This document shows, one piece after another, positions 24,536 to 34,768 of a stretch of 64,000 nt of DNA. Made by a program: the position numbers and the translations under genes. Origin of the DNA: Hevea brasiliensis. Lineage: Eukaryota; Streptophyta; Magnoliopsida; Malpighiales; Euphorbiaceae. Numbering within the stretch: the first letter of the stretch is position 1; each line of letters starts with the position of its first letter. Where the stretch lies: NCBI RefSeq assembly GCF_030052815.1, contig NC_079510.1, forward strand, positions 10,053,375 through 10,117,374. The letters are read 5' to 3'. Under the pieces are notes generated by a model. It was not told the origin of the DNA. It saw only the letters and a list, made by a program, of their open reading frames with translations, and did not search any database.

Positions 24536-27140
24536 TGTCGCACCTCACCCCTCTGTAATGCATGACATGATCCCGTAGAATACCTAATGAACTACCGAAC
24601 TTCACCTACCAATAATTCATTAAGTACACTACAAGGGATTTTAAAACAATTTTCTTACATTTTGGAAGTGGTGAGCAATTTGGGACGAATTAAAAACCAT
24701 TTATTCAAAGTTTAAATACTAGTAAAAATTTTTGTCCATTTTAATTTTGTCGAAAATTTTATAAAAATTTTAACAGAGTTCCGTTTGTATTTGGAGAAAA
24801 CAGTTCTTCAAACACCTAAAAAAAAACACTTCCAATAATTTTCTCAACTCCTAACCTCCAATAAATCTCAAATCAATTCAATTCAATTCAATTCACTTAA
24901 AAATAATTCCACAATCCAAATCAAAATTTATCGTCTCAAAATATTTAATAACCTCATTCACAAGGCATAAAGTATGAAATTCACAAGTACAAATATTAAT
25001 TTACAGAAGGAAATCCAAAAATAATATTATTACAATTTATTTTACAACTGCTCAACTTTACATTGATACATACAACATTTCTATATTTACATCAAAATTA
25101 ACTATAAGGGTATAAAATAATACCCGTACAAAAAGACCGGTGTAGTCCTCAATTCAATAGCAGCTCACTCTGCTGCTTTCTCCTTACTCTTATCTGCGAC
25201 AGCAAAATAAGCTATCGCTGAGTATAAAAATACTCAGTGGTACACAATAAAAATTTAAAATACGATACATAAATCATTCATTACCAAAACACAATTTAAA
25301 TATTTCTCAATCACATTTCACAATTATCAAAACTCAGAATAACACAATTTAGTCAAATAATTTAATAAACACAGTGTTGCCAAAATCATACACAACTTAA
25401 GCCATGATACAAAATTTCCGATCAATGCCGTGTTGTACACCACGACAAAGCAATCTACAACCCCATTAATCGAAATCAATGAGGGAGGTGGCTGGCTAGC
25501 TAATGAGTACTCAACCGATCTCGACCTCAACTGTTAAGCCAGAGAGGGAGGAAAATAAACGATCTCAACCCCATAAATGGAGGAGGAATAATGTAATACT
25601 GTCAGGCTAAGTGTGAACACAAAATCAATTCAAAACAATTTATTCAAATAATTTGTGAGAAATCTGATCAATTTCCAAAGTCATATTAACAATCATAAAT
25701 GGCAACACAGTTCATAATTAACTCAAAAAAAAAAAATCAAATTTTCAAGAATCATATATTTAAACAAAAATTACTGTGCACAGACCTAACGTGAGTCACC
25801 TCTAGGCCTTGACTCAGTCTCTCCGAATTTCCAAGTCTTTTTCAGCTGAAACACACAGTTTCATAGTGTTTCAGTACCATAACTTAGCATAAATCCAAAA
25901 ATAAATTTAACTTCACTTTTACTTAGCTCTAACGTGCTAAATTCGACGTTCTCGAAGTTTTTATATTTTGGGTTACTATTCACTATACTATTCAAGTCAA
26001 ATTATTGACTTTCTAAGGCTTAATAGGTATGGGAACTCCAACTTCACCCATATACCACATTTTGGTCATTTTCTCAAAGCTTAAGTCCTTTAGGCAAAAT
26101 TGTCAAATTTTCAGTTTTGGTGTCCCTAGTTGCACTGTTGCATTGGTAATTTTACTGTTAGAATTTGGCAAAACTTCCTTCATAGAAAATGTTCCTTATT
26201 GTCTTAAGTTTATTCTCATTTTTGAATCACCCCAATTGGAGTTTTGTAGGTCAAGTTATGGCCATTTGAACCATGGCTGCCGGATTGGAAACAACCCAGA
26301 TTTTCTGGGCAATTTTGGTGCTGGCAGTTTTGGGTCACCAACTTGGGGTGGCCAAATGACTTGGTTGCTAGCAGAATTTGGGTTTGTATTCTTCATGAAA
26401 GTTTTAGGTCTATATCTCACCTAACCACTGGTAAAATTTCAGGTCATTTGGATCTGTCTAGCTTGAGTTATGACCAAATGAATACTGTTCATTTGGTCAG
26501 TTTGTACAGGGCAGTATGCACTTTTCCAACTTTGGTCAATTTGTTCACGAGGTTTTGGTCACTTTTTGGGCATGGTTCCTAAATGAAAATTGTGTCATTT
26601 TATGTCTATTTTCATCGCTAATTGGTCCCATACCAATTGGACTTGTAAAATTTCATTTTTGGTCCTTCAAAGCTGACTTGGTCATGCTGACAGCAGCATG
26701 ACCACACTCCCTCCGAATTTAGCTTTAATTCCAACCATTCCAACACAACTCATTTGGTCACAAATGACCATTTTTCACTTCACAATAGGTGAAAGACACC
26801 ATTTACTCATTTCTCAAATTTTTGGTTCATAAATCCTAAGTCCCAAAACCTTAACTTACTAAATTGTTGTATTTAACCACATTTAATGCTTTTAACTATA
26901 ATCACTAAGCTAATTGGGGTTTATATACTCATTCAAATCCATCAAACCATGAAAATCATACTCCCCTTCAAGCTGGCTGAAATTTTAGTTTGTTCCTCCC
27001 CACATATATTTTTTTTTTATTTTAAGTTTATTTACAAGTTCTTGATGCCATACATACACTAATTAAACTAAAAATTTGAAGTTTACATTACTAACCTCAA
27101 ATGAAGTCTTTGATCTTCACTTCCTCTCAATTTTCTTCAA
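24536..27140 (-). repeat. 5' LTR of the minus Tekay element, truncated
   Basis: It aligns with 16214-18834 of the 3' LTR, then stops in TTTTCTTCAA at 27140. About 845 bp of its distal (U3 start) end is missing, and the next base belongs to LTR B in the opposite orientation. It includes the intact stem-loop at 25218-25237. Confidence 0.85.
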
Positions 27141-29051
27141 GCTCCAACAATTGGTAAGTGCCCATTTTCTTCCCTTGTTTAAGTAAAGTTTATGTTTAGC
27201 TTGAGATGAGTTGATTGGTGATGAAAATTGATGGAATTGTTGAGTTATTGGACTGCCCAATTTTAGGCAGCCATGGGAGCCTATATTACTTGAGTATTCT
27301 GCCCAATTTACTTTTCTAAAATTGTGTTGAATAAATATAGAAGTGCCAAGAATGAATATTGAAGTATTGGGAGGAGGAGGATTGCCAAATTGGGAGTGTA
27401 AATTCTCTTATGCAGGTTGTGATTGTTGGCAGTATATAAATTAGGTTATAAGTGTAAAGTTGTGACTCTAATTGGTATGAGGCCAATTGGAGGTGAAACT
27501 AGACATAAAATAGGCCAACTTTTATGTGGAAGTGTTGCCCAAATTCTGCCTAGAAGTGACCTAAAAGGATGACCAAATCCGGATTGGTAACATTGCAAAC
27601 CTGAAAATTGACCATTTGAACAGCAGTCAGTATTTTGGCCATAACTCACTCAAAACAGATCCAAATGACCTAAAATTTATGGAAAGCTTAGACATAGAGC
27701 TACAACTCTTATGAAGACATCAAAGCCCAGAAATGACCAGAACCAAGTCAAAATACTTGCACAATTTGGGTTACAAAAACTGGCCGAATAGACTTTGACC
27801 TAAAAATGACCTAAACTTTGTAATATAAGTGCAACTTGACCAGCATTAGTAAAATGACCATAACTTGGTCCATAGAACTCCAAATGACATGAAATTAGTT
27901 ACAAAATTTCAATAAGACATAGATCTACAATATTAGTAATTTGACCAAAACCCAAAAATCAAGGGAACTAGGTCAATTAACTTGATTAAGTTGGCACACT
28001 AAATATGGAATTAGCACATTTGACCATAAAATCTAAAAAATTCAAATAAGGATATCTCCCACCAGAAGTGTCTAATTTAAATGAGCCATACCAATCTGGA
28101 AAGCTAAGAAAGAGACCTAAAACATTGTTTTAGACAACTTCCTCAAATTATAAATGTATAAGGTCAGAATTTAAGGTCAAATTCATTAACCTAATTGAGG
28201 ACTATACCAATCTAGGACCTTTGAGTCCAAGTTAACAATTTGTCTATAAAGAATTCTACAAGACTTGAAAAATAGTAAGCAAAATTTCTAGTTGTCCCTA
28301 AGACATAGGGCAATAATACTTATGAAGAATGCTAGACCTCAATGTGATTACAAACAGTCCAAATAAATTAGTAAAACCAGAACTGAAAATGTCTAAAAAG
28401 GAAACTAAAATTTAGATTTAACCTAGTTATGGTTAATTGACCATAACTTGAGCTATACAACTCCAAATGGAGTGATTCAAAAAGGAAATCAAAGAAGACA
28501 CAATGAGAAACAATTTACTGAAGAGAAATCTATTAAATTTACACTGTAGCCTGGTCCAATAAACAGTAAACATTAGCCATGAAATCTAGAAAATGGCAAT
28601 AAAATGGAATAAGCTTTAAAATGAAATTGGTAACATATACCAACACTTAGAGACTATAAAATGTGACAAATTGGAAACATTAAAATTGACTCACTTAGAG
28701 TGCATCAAAGGTCAATATTATAGATTGACTAATGAAATGAATTGAAGGGAATAGTACTAAGAAAATTTAGATATTAGATTTTATTGTTAGAAACAATTTA
28801 ACTGAGTACTGAAACACTTTAAATTGTGTGTTTTAGTTGAAAAGGATATTGAAAAGCATAAGGAACATTGAGTCAAGGCCTAGAGGTGACTCAAACCAGG
28901 TCTGTGCACAATACTTTTTATATTCACTGCTTTTACTTGAAACTTTATTTGGATAAATGAGTTATGAATAATTTTTTATTGTTTTGGCTTTAAGAATTAT
29001 TGTGTTGCCTACTTTGTAAATGGAAATTTTGAGATAAAATGTTTTTAGTAG

Positions 29052-29190
29052 TATCAGAGCAAAGTAGGGGCGGCGATACGTAACGCCTATGATTCCGGGG
29101 AACTCTCACGTATGAACTATGGTGAAGCGTGACTCTCTGCCCAGGAGCTTGTAGGGACGGCGATACGTAACGCCTGTAAGTGCTCTGATA
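29052..29190. repeat. GC-rich dyad cassette unique to LTR B
   Basis: It is bounded by TATCAGAGC (29052-29060) and its exact inverse GCTCTGATA (29182-29190). Inside, the near-palindrome GGCGATACGTAACGCC occurs twice (29072-29087 and 29159-29174), each after GTAGGG. The corresponding place in LTR C (about 42515-42540) lacks it. It is noticeably richer in CpG than its AT-rich surroundings. Confidence 0.85.
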
Positions 29191-29535
29191 GGTACACTAT
29201 ATTCCTCCTCCAGTTATGGGGTGAGTATGACTATATTCCTCCCTCTTTGACTTGCCAGTCTAAGGTGAGTATGGATGAGTTCTCATTAGCTAGCTAGCCA
29301 CCTCCCTCATTGATTTTGATTAGTGGGGTGAGTTTGCCTTGTCATGGTGTACAGCACGGCATGTTCGAAAAAGTTTGTGTCATGACCTAAGTTATGTTAT
29401 TGATTGGCAACACTGTGTTATTCAATTGTTTGATCAAATTTGTGTTGTATGAGCTTTGAAAATTGTGAATTATTTGAATTGTAAATTATCAATAAAAGTT
29501 TTATACACCTCATTTTAAATTGTTATTGTGCACCA

Positions 29536-29578
29536 CTGAGTAAATTTTATTCAGCGATAGCTTTTTCATTGCTATCGC
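29536..29578. other. Conserved LTR double stem-loop, LTR B version
   Basis: Stem 1 is CTGAGTAAA paired with TTTATTCAG (one G-T pair). Stem 2 is GCGATAGC with GCTATCGC, perfect, starting at the last base of stem 1. It follows TGTGCACCA. Confidence 0.8.
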
Positions 29579-30211
29579 AGGTAGACAGACAAACAGAGCA
29601 GTAGAGTAGGCTGCTTGTGCTACACTTTGAGATTTTGCCAGGTATATTGAGTATACCACCTTTTTGTAATTTTTGTTGTAATGTATGTGCACTGTATGTA
29701 TATATTGTACTTGGTCTTAAGCAGTTGTAAACTAAAGTTATAAATTATTTTGGCCTGTAAAAATGTTATACTATAATTTTCTTATCTCAGCTTTGAAATA
29801 CTCAGTCATTTTGCATTCTTTTTTTGAAACTACTGAAAGTGATGTTGAGTTGAGTTTGACTTATGTTTGAGAAAATTGATTTGTGTTGAGCCATATTGGA
29901 GTTTGGGACTGAAACAAATATATGGGAAGTGTTTTCTACAGGTTTTTGAAGAACTGTTTTGCTCAAAATACAGACGGCGCTCCGTCGAAATTTTTATAAA
30001 AGTTGTGACTATTTCAGACCTAATGTGTGATTTAACTTCGATTAAAAAGTTTTTATACCTATCAAAAAGTGCTCACCACTTTAAAAAGAAGCAAGAAATT
30101 ATTTAAAATTCTTTGTAGTGTATTTAATGGGTTACCGGTAGGCGAAATACGGTAATTCTTTAGGTGTACTACGGGATCATGTTACATCTTACGGAGGCGT
30201 AGGGTGTGACA

Positions 30212-30216
30212 TATTC
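30212..30216. repeat. Target-site copy tattc right of LTR B
   Basis: It follows the LTR B end (GTGTGACA). It matches tactc at 11965 apart from one C-to-T. The Ogre gag frame resumes in phase at 30217. Confidence 0.75.
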
Positions 30217-31691
30217 AGAGCGCATCCAGCAGCACTTCAATTCCTACCCGCAACCATACCTACACTCAACCCATCACCTCTCCTAAGCCATGCTTTGCCC
30301 CACACGAGCATTTCAAGATAACCTATACAAGACCCTCTAACAATACTACTCCCCAACCAGAGCTAAAATCTGCCACAACCAATAACTCGCTCCCACAATA
30401 TCAGGAAGTTGAATTTATAACAAGGAGTGGGAGATGTTACGGAAATGATGAAATAGAAAAGAAGAAGGGGAAAATAAAAATGGGAGAGTCACCAGAAAAA
30501 GTGCAGGAAGGGGCTGTAAGGGTTGAGAAAGGGGAATCTAGTGAAAAGAAAGAAGTAGAGGAACTGCTGCTATAAATCATGAAACAAAGTGAATATGACA
30601 TCATCGAGCAATTAAGAAAGACACCTGCTCGAATTTCCTCATTGTCATTGATATTGAGCACGAAAGTGCATTGCCATGCCTTATAAAAAGTTCTGGATAA
30701 GGCCTTTATGACCCACACCGGGGCAATTTGAGAAGATAATTGGGCAAATTAAGGCGTCCAATTTTGTCACTTTCTCAGAAGATGAAGTAGACCCAGCTGG
30801 CTTGAAGCATACCAAATCTCTGCATGTGACAGTTAAGTGTAAGGGGTGCATATTCATTAAAATTTTGATTGATAATGGATCTGCCCTCAATGTCTTGCCT
30901 AATGCCACCTTAGCAAGACTACCTATTGATCTATCAGTCGTACGCCAAAGTGCCATGGTAGTAAGAGCCTTTGACGCATCGATTTACCACTTCAAATCGG
31001 GGCATGCACTTTTAACGTCACATTCCAAGTAATGGATATTGAGCCAGCATATACCACATTGTTGGGAAGACCCTAGATCCATTCGGCAAATGCGATACCT
31101 TCAACTCTGCATCAGAGGATCAAATACATCATAAGTGGCAAAATCATCATAGTAAGAGGGGAGGAAGCCATGCTAGTCACTAAACCTCAATCAATTCCTT
31201 ATGTAGAAACAACCAAAAGATCTTTGGAAAGTTCTTTCCAAGCGCTGGAGTTGCAAGGAACTTCCCCGAGTAATGAAGGAGCTGCGACAATGGTTACAAA
31301 GGTAATGTTCAAAAGTGGCTATGAAAAGGGCAAGGGATTGGGCATTGCGTTACAGGGGATTATTGAACTTGTACCAGCTATTCAGAAGATCGGCCGCTTC
31401 AGCTTGGGTTATGAAGAAGATGCTCTAGTAGATGGAAGATTCTGGATGAGGAATATGCTCAGGGATCAAAGGTTTGACAAAACATTCGGGAAGGTGAAAG
31501 TTACCCCAAAAATCACAAATGTTTTTACCAAACCAATTATTCAGAATCCAGAAGAAAGTGAAGAGTCTCCTTTAGAGCCATCCATCGATGTCATACAGCT
31601 AGATTCCATGACTGAGGTGCTGATTTCACCAATCGCTGAAGGGTAAGAGCTTGATAATTGGGAAGCAGAAGATATCCCTATGCTTAATCTC
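30217..31691 (+). pseudogene. Ogre gag end, aspartic protease and G-patch segment
   Basis: Gag continues to EVEFITRSGR, the usual Tat boundary. The protease region starts with SEYDIIEQLRKTPARIS and has its active site as LIDNGSALNVLP (Asp at about 30871), then MDIEPAYTTLLGRP with TAG in place of Trp. At 31170-31646 an open frame holds a glycine-rich G-patch-like motif, GYEKGKGLGIALQG, known from Ogre protease regions. Frameshifts lie near 30700-30800 and 31010, and stops at about 30573 and 30682. The segment ends at TAA near 31696. Confidence 0.75.
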
Positions 31692-31879
31692 GAGTAAAGT
31701 ACATTTTGTTATCAACACTTGATCATTCTGTCCATGGTGACAAGTGTAATGCTATAAATGGACCCTTTTTTTATGATTGAAGTATTAATAAATTAATAGC
31801 GCATTTTGTGTCTAATTCTCTTTTCCTTTCGCCATTAAAATCCATTTTTTAATATACTCTACTTTCATTTCTTCAAGAC
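31692..31879 (+). other. Candidate Ogre-type intron between protease and RT
   Basis: No coding is seen here. A pyrimidine-rich tract ends in TTCATTTCTTCAAG at 31879, a strong acceptor, and CGAGTAAAGT near 31692 could be a donor. Ogre elements are known to splice an intron at this place. The phase I get does not join cleanly, so the donor is uncertain or mutated. Confidence 0.4.
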
Positions 31880-33119
31880 CATTGACCAATCCAGACATAA
31901 TAATTCAACTGACTATGAAATTCCTTATGTTAACTTTGAAAGTCCCATAACTACCATTGATTCGAGTGATTCCGAAAAAGAGTCTGTAGAAGAATAAGGT
32001 GAAAGAGATGTGCCTTCCCTGGTGCCTTGTAGGGATGAAATGCGCAGCGTAAATTTAGGGACCAAGGAAATTAAGAGGGAACTTAAGGTCGTGAATAACG
32101 GAGAATTAGAGAGTATGATTATTTTACTCAAGGAATTCATTGATGTATTCTTATGGAGCTATGATGACATGCTAGGATTGGATCCTCAGATAGTAATGCA
32201 TAAAATCCCTATGATTCCTGGGATAACCCAAGTGAAACAAAAATTGAGAAGAATGAACCTCGACACGCTGCTCAAAGTTAGGGATGAAGTCAAAAAGCAG
32301 TATGATGCTAGATTCCTAGAAGTGGTGAAATACCCTGAGTGGATAGCTAATGTTGTCCCTGTAATGAAAAAGGATGGAAGAGTAAGGGTATGTGTTGATT
32401 ACAGGGATCTCAATAAGGCAAAGCTTGAAAGATGATTTTCCCCTCCCACACATAGATGTATTGGTAGACAATGCTGCAGGGCTGGGAAGATGTTCATGTA
32501 TCGACGGAGCATTGGGGTATAACCAAATTCCCATGGATGAGGGGGATAAAGACAAAACTGCTATTATCACCCAGTGGGGGGTATTCTTCTATCGGGTGAT
32601 GCCCTTTGGATTAAAGAATGCCGGAGCTACCTACCAATGCACCATGGTCACATTATTCCATGACATGATGCACATGGAAGTAGAAGTATATGTAGATGAT
32701 ATGATCATTAAATCCAGAGGGGCAGAAAGTCACATACAGGTGTTGAGAAAGGTGTTCGAAAGGCTCAGGAAGTATCAACTGAAGCTAAACTCGGCTAAAT
32801 ATGTGTTTGGGGCTAGGTCTGGTAAGTTATTGGGATTCATAGTGAGCGAGAAAGGAATAGAAGTGGATCCAAACAAAGTTCGAGCCATTCAAGAAATTCC
32901 ATCCCTAAAGACAAAAAGGAAGGTGCGTTTATCAAGATTCAAGATTTCTTGGGAAAACTGAATTACATTTCAAGATTCATCTCCAAACTAAATAATTATA
33001 AGATTTCTTTACATATTCTATGTTAAATTTTTAGTAATCTCATATGTCAAATTTTATATGGAGTAAGGAGAAAATTTTCAATGGAGACATTAATAAATTT
33101 CAGTGGGCGTATGAAGAAG

Positions 33120-33121
<2 letters not shown>
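31880..33121 (+). pseudogene. Ogre reverse transcriptase, 3'-truncated
   Basis: The N-terminal linker leads into RT blocks VPVMKKDGRVRVCVDYRDLN, then a one-base insertion near 32410 shifts the frame to DDFPLPHIDVLVDN. Next come MPFGLKNAGATYQ and the catalytic YVDDMIIKS (32689-32715), then GFIVSEKGIEVDP. A second frameshift near 32920 leads to IQDFLGKLNYISRFISKL. The fingers, palm and YVDD are present; RNase H and integrase are missing. A weak trace (KFQWAYEEE) just before the (AT)n tract may be the next RT segment, after which the element is lost. Confidence 0.8.

Positions 33122-33186
<65 letters not shown>
33122..33186. repeat. (AT)n microsatellite
   Basis: About 32 uninterrupted AT units. 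It sits at the junction between the truncated Ogre RT and the copia relic. Confidence 0.95.
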
Positions 33187-33188
<2 letters not shown>

Positions 33189-33407
33189 CTTAATAAAAGC
33201 TTAAAAGGCTTAAGAAATTTCAATGGGTCAATTGCCCCCTACTAACAAAGCTTTTGCTTTGCCTTTGTACCAATTAATGCCAAATAGCTCAAAAACATAT
33301 TGTCTTGCAATTAAGCATCAAGTTCTATATTATCACATAATAAGACAGTAAATTTCACTTGAAAACACATAGATGCATCAGGCATCAAGTAAGAGCTTTA
33401 CTCTTAC
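33187..33407 (-). other. Probable 3' downstream part of the copia relic
   Basis: It lies where the minus-strand copia sequence should continue after the LTR F insertion. No domain is visible. The left boundary with the Ogre relic is not resolved. Confidence 0.4.
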
Positions 33408-33968
33408 TATAACAACCCTCACCCGTCTATAGTGTAGCCGAGTAAGGCGTGTCACACGGAGTGCCGGAGCACCTGATCTTATTTGATTTCGTTATAGTTC
33501 TTGATTTACTTGTTCAAAAACTTTATCTAAGGTTTAGGCTATTTTTTTTTTTACTGTTTATCAAAATCTGACTAATTTGGAAAATTCAAAAATTTTAATG
33601 ACAATCCAGCAGAGTGCTGGCAGTAATTTAGACTAACAGTTCTTTTGAACCTGCCAAAAACAATTTCAATATATACTCAATCTCAATCAGAATCATCATG
33701 ATTAGATACTTAACTCATATATCAGACTTCTTACATTTCATTAGCTTACATAATTTGCCAACTAATTACATAAGTTTGTCAAGTACAGGATATACAAATA
33801 ATTTACAATATACTTAGAATGAACAAAATACATAACATGTGTAAATATGAGCCCTATTTATATGCATTGCTGAGGAGGTGACAACCTTGTACACTTCTGA
33901 CACTTCTGCAGATCTGGACTCCAAAATCTCAATCGAAGTACCTACGCGAGGAAAACAATTCTATTGCG

Positions 33969-33986
33969 CTAAGCATTTCTGCTTAG
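33969..33986. other. Conserved LTR stem-loop, LTR F version
   Basis: CTAAGCA, loop TTTC, TGCTTAG: a perfect 7-bp stem followed by TGGTGCA (the inverse of TGCACCA). The stem is as in LTR A; the loop differs. Confidence 0.8.
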
Positions 33987-34693
33987 TGGTGCAGTAGTAT
34001 AACAAGAAATAATATATACAAATAAAGAAAGAAATAAATTATAATTTGGATACTCAAGAATCAATTTAATTTAGTATGGTGTTTCTAGTATTAACTATCT
34101 TGTATACTAATTTGTTCCTCTTTGAAAGTGCTTAGTTTATAACCTTTCAGAAATTATACTCAGTATACAAATTATTCTAACTATATTGTATTTTAAGTCT
34201 CAATGGTTCTGTAAATTGTATTTTTGTTATGTTTCTATTGCTAATCTCTTTTACTTATTTCATTCAATACTTAATTTAATTGTACTGAAATTTCCTTATA
34301 CTTCACTTAACTTAACTTAACTACCTGAATGGGATAATATTTTAATTGACTGCCCATGTAGCCTATACACTGATCAGACTGGATAAACTATTAAAATAGC
34401 ACTAGGTACCTAGTACCTCGGGCCATCACACCATCGATCATAAAGTATCTCCCGGTGTATAAACAATGTGGCTAAAAAGCTTATAATCAATCAGTAAGGC
34501 AATAAGCCGAGTATCATAACATAATCCGTATAGCCATAGGCTATTAAAATCACAGTGTGGCATAATAAGCCATAAAACACAATATGGCGTAAAGCCATTT
34601 ACAGAACAGCTATCAGAACCTATTGGCATGCCAACCTGTCCAAATTAGTTAACTAGGCAATACTAGGGCATTTACAAGCTTAAATCTTTAATT

Positions 34694-34696
<3 letters not shown>

Positions 34697-34766
<70 letters not shown>
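34697..34766. repeat. (TA)n microsatellite in LTR F
   Basis: About 35 uninterrupted TA units. Confidence 0.95.

Positions 34767-34768
<2 letters not shown>

Larger units (their letters stand above)
16214..27140 (-). mobile_element. Tekay-type chromovirus, minus strand, 5' LTR truncated
   Basis: Reading leftward: truncated 5' LTR (27140-24536), PBS (24527-24512), gag, protease, RT, RNase H, integrase with chromodomain, polypurine tract (19694-19680) and 3' LTR (19679-16214). Gene order and chromodomain place it among the chromoviruses. LTRs of several kb with a TGGTATCAGAGC-type PBS fit the Tekay/Del clade. The five bases on the left are ttggg. The right target copy is lost with the deletion at 27140/27141. 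It is inserted in LTR B. Confidence 0.85.
27141..30211 (+). mobile_element. Solo LTR B, 3' fragment
   Basis: A + oriented LTR remainder ending GTAGGGTGTGACA, followed by target copy tattc. It shares with the Tekay-type LTRs the blocks GAGTCAAGGCCTAGAGGTGACTC, GTGCACAATA and TGTGCACCACTGAG. Together with 15953-16213 it makes one LTR from which a middle-proximal piece was deleted. Confidence 0.75.
308..33121 (+). mobile_element. Ogre/Tat-type Ty3/gypsy retrotransposon, interrupted and 3'-truncated
   Basis: Order seen: long LTR, PBS, an extra ORF1 upstream of gag, gag, aspartic protease, G-patch-like segment, a gap that could be an intron, then reverse transcriptase. An ORF1 before gag and an intron between protease and RT are known hallmarks of the Ogre group in the Tat lineage. 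RNase H, integrase and the 3' LTR are absent. Recognisable coding stops near 33000, and similarity is doubtful up to the (AT)n tract at 33122. About 18.2 kb of other elements (11970-30211) sit inside gag. Many stops and frameshifts mark it as the oldest layer of the left half. Confidence 0.8.

Noticed and set aside
29052..29190. A tRNA gene or PBS, suggested by TATCAGAGC
   Set aside because: No cloverleaf can be formed, and the match lies inside LTR B, not next to an LTR end.
30437..30956. Minus-strand ORFs of 93 and 91 aa opposite the Ogre gag-protease region
   Set aside because: The plus strand carries recognisable gag and protease motifs there; the minus frames look like Ser/Phe-rich shadows.
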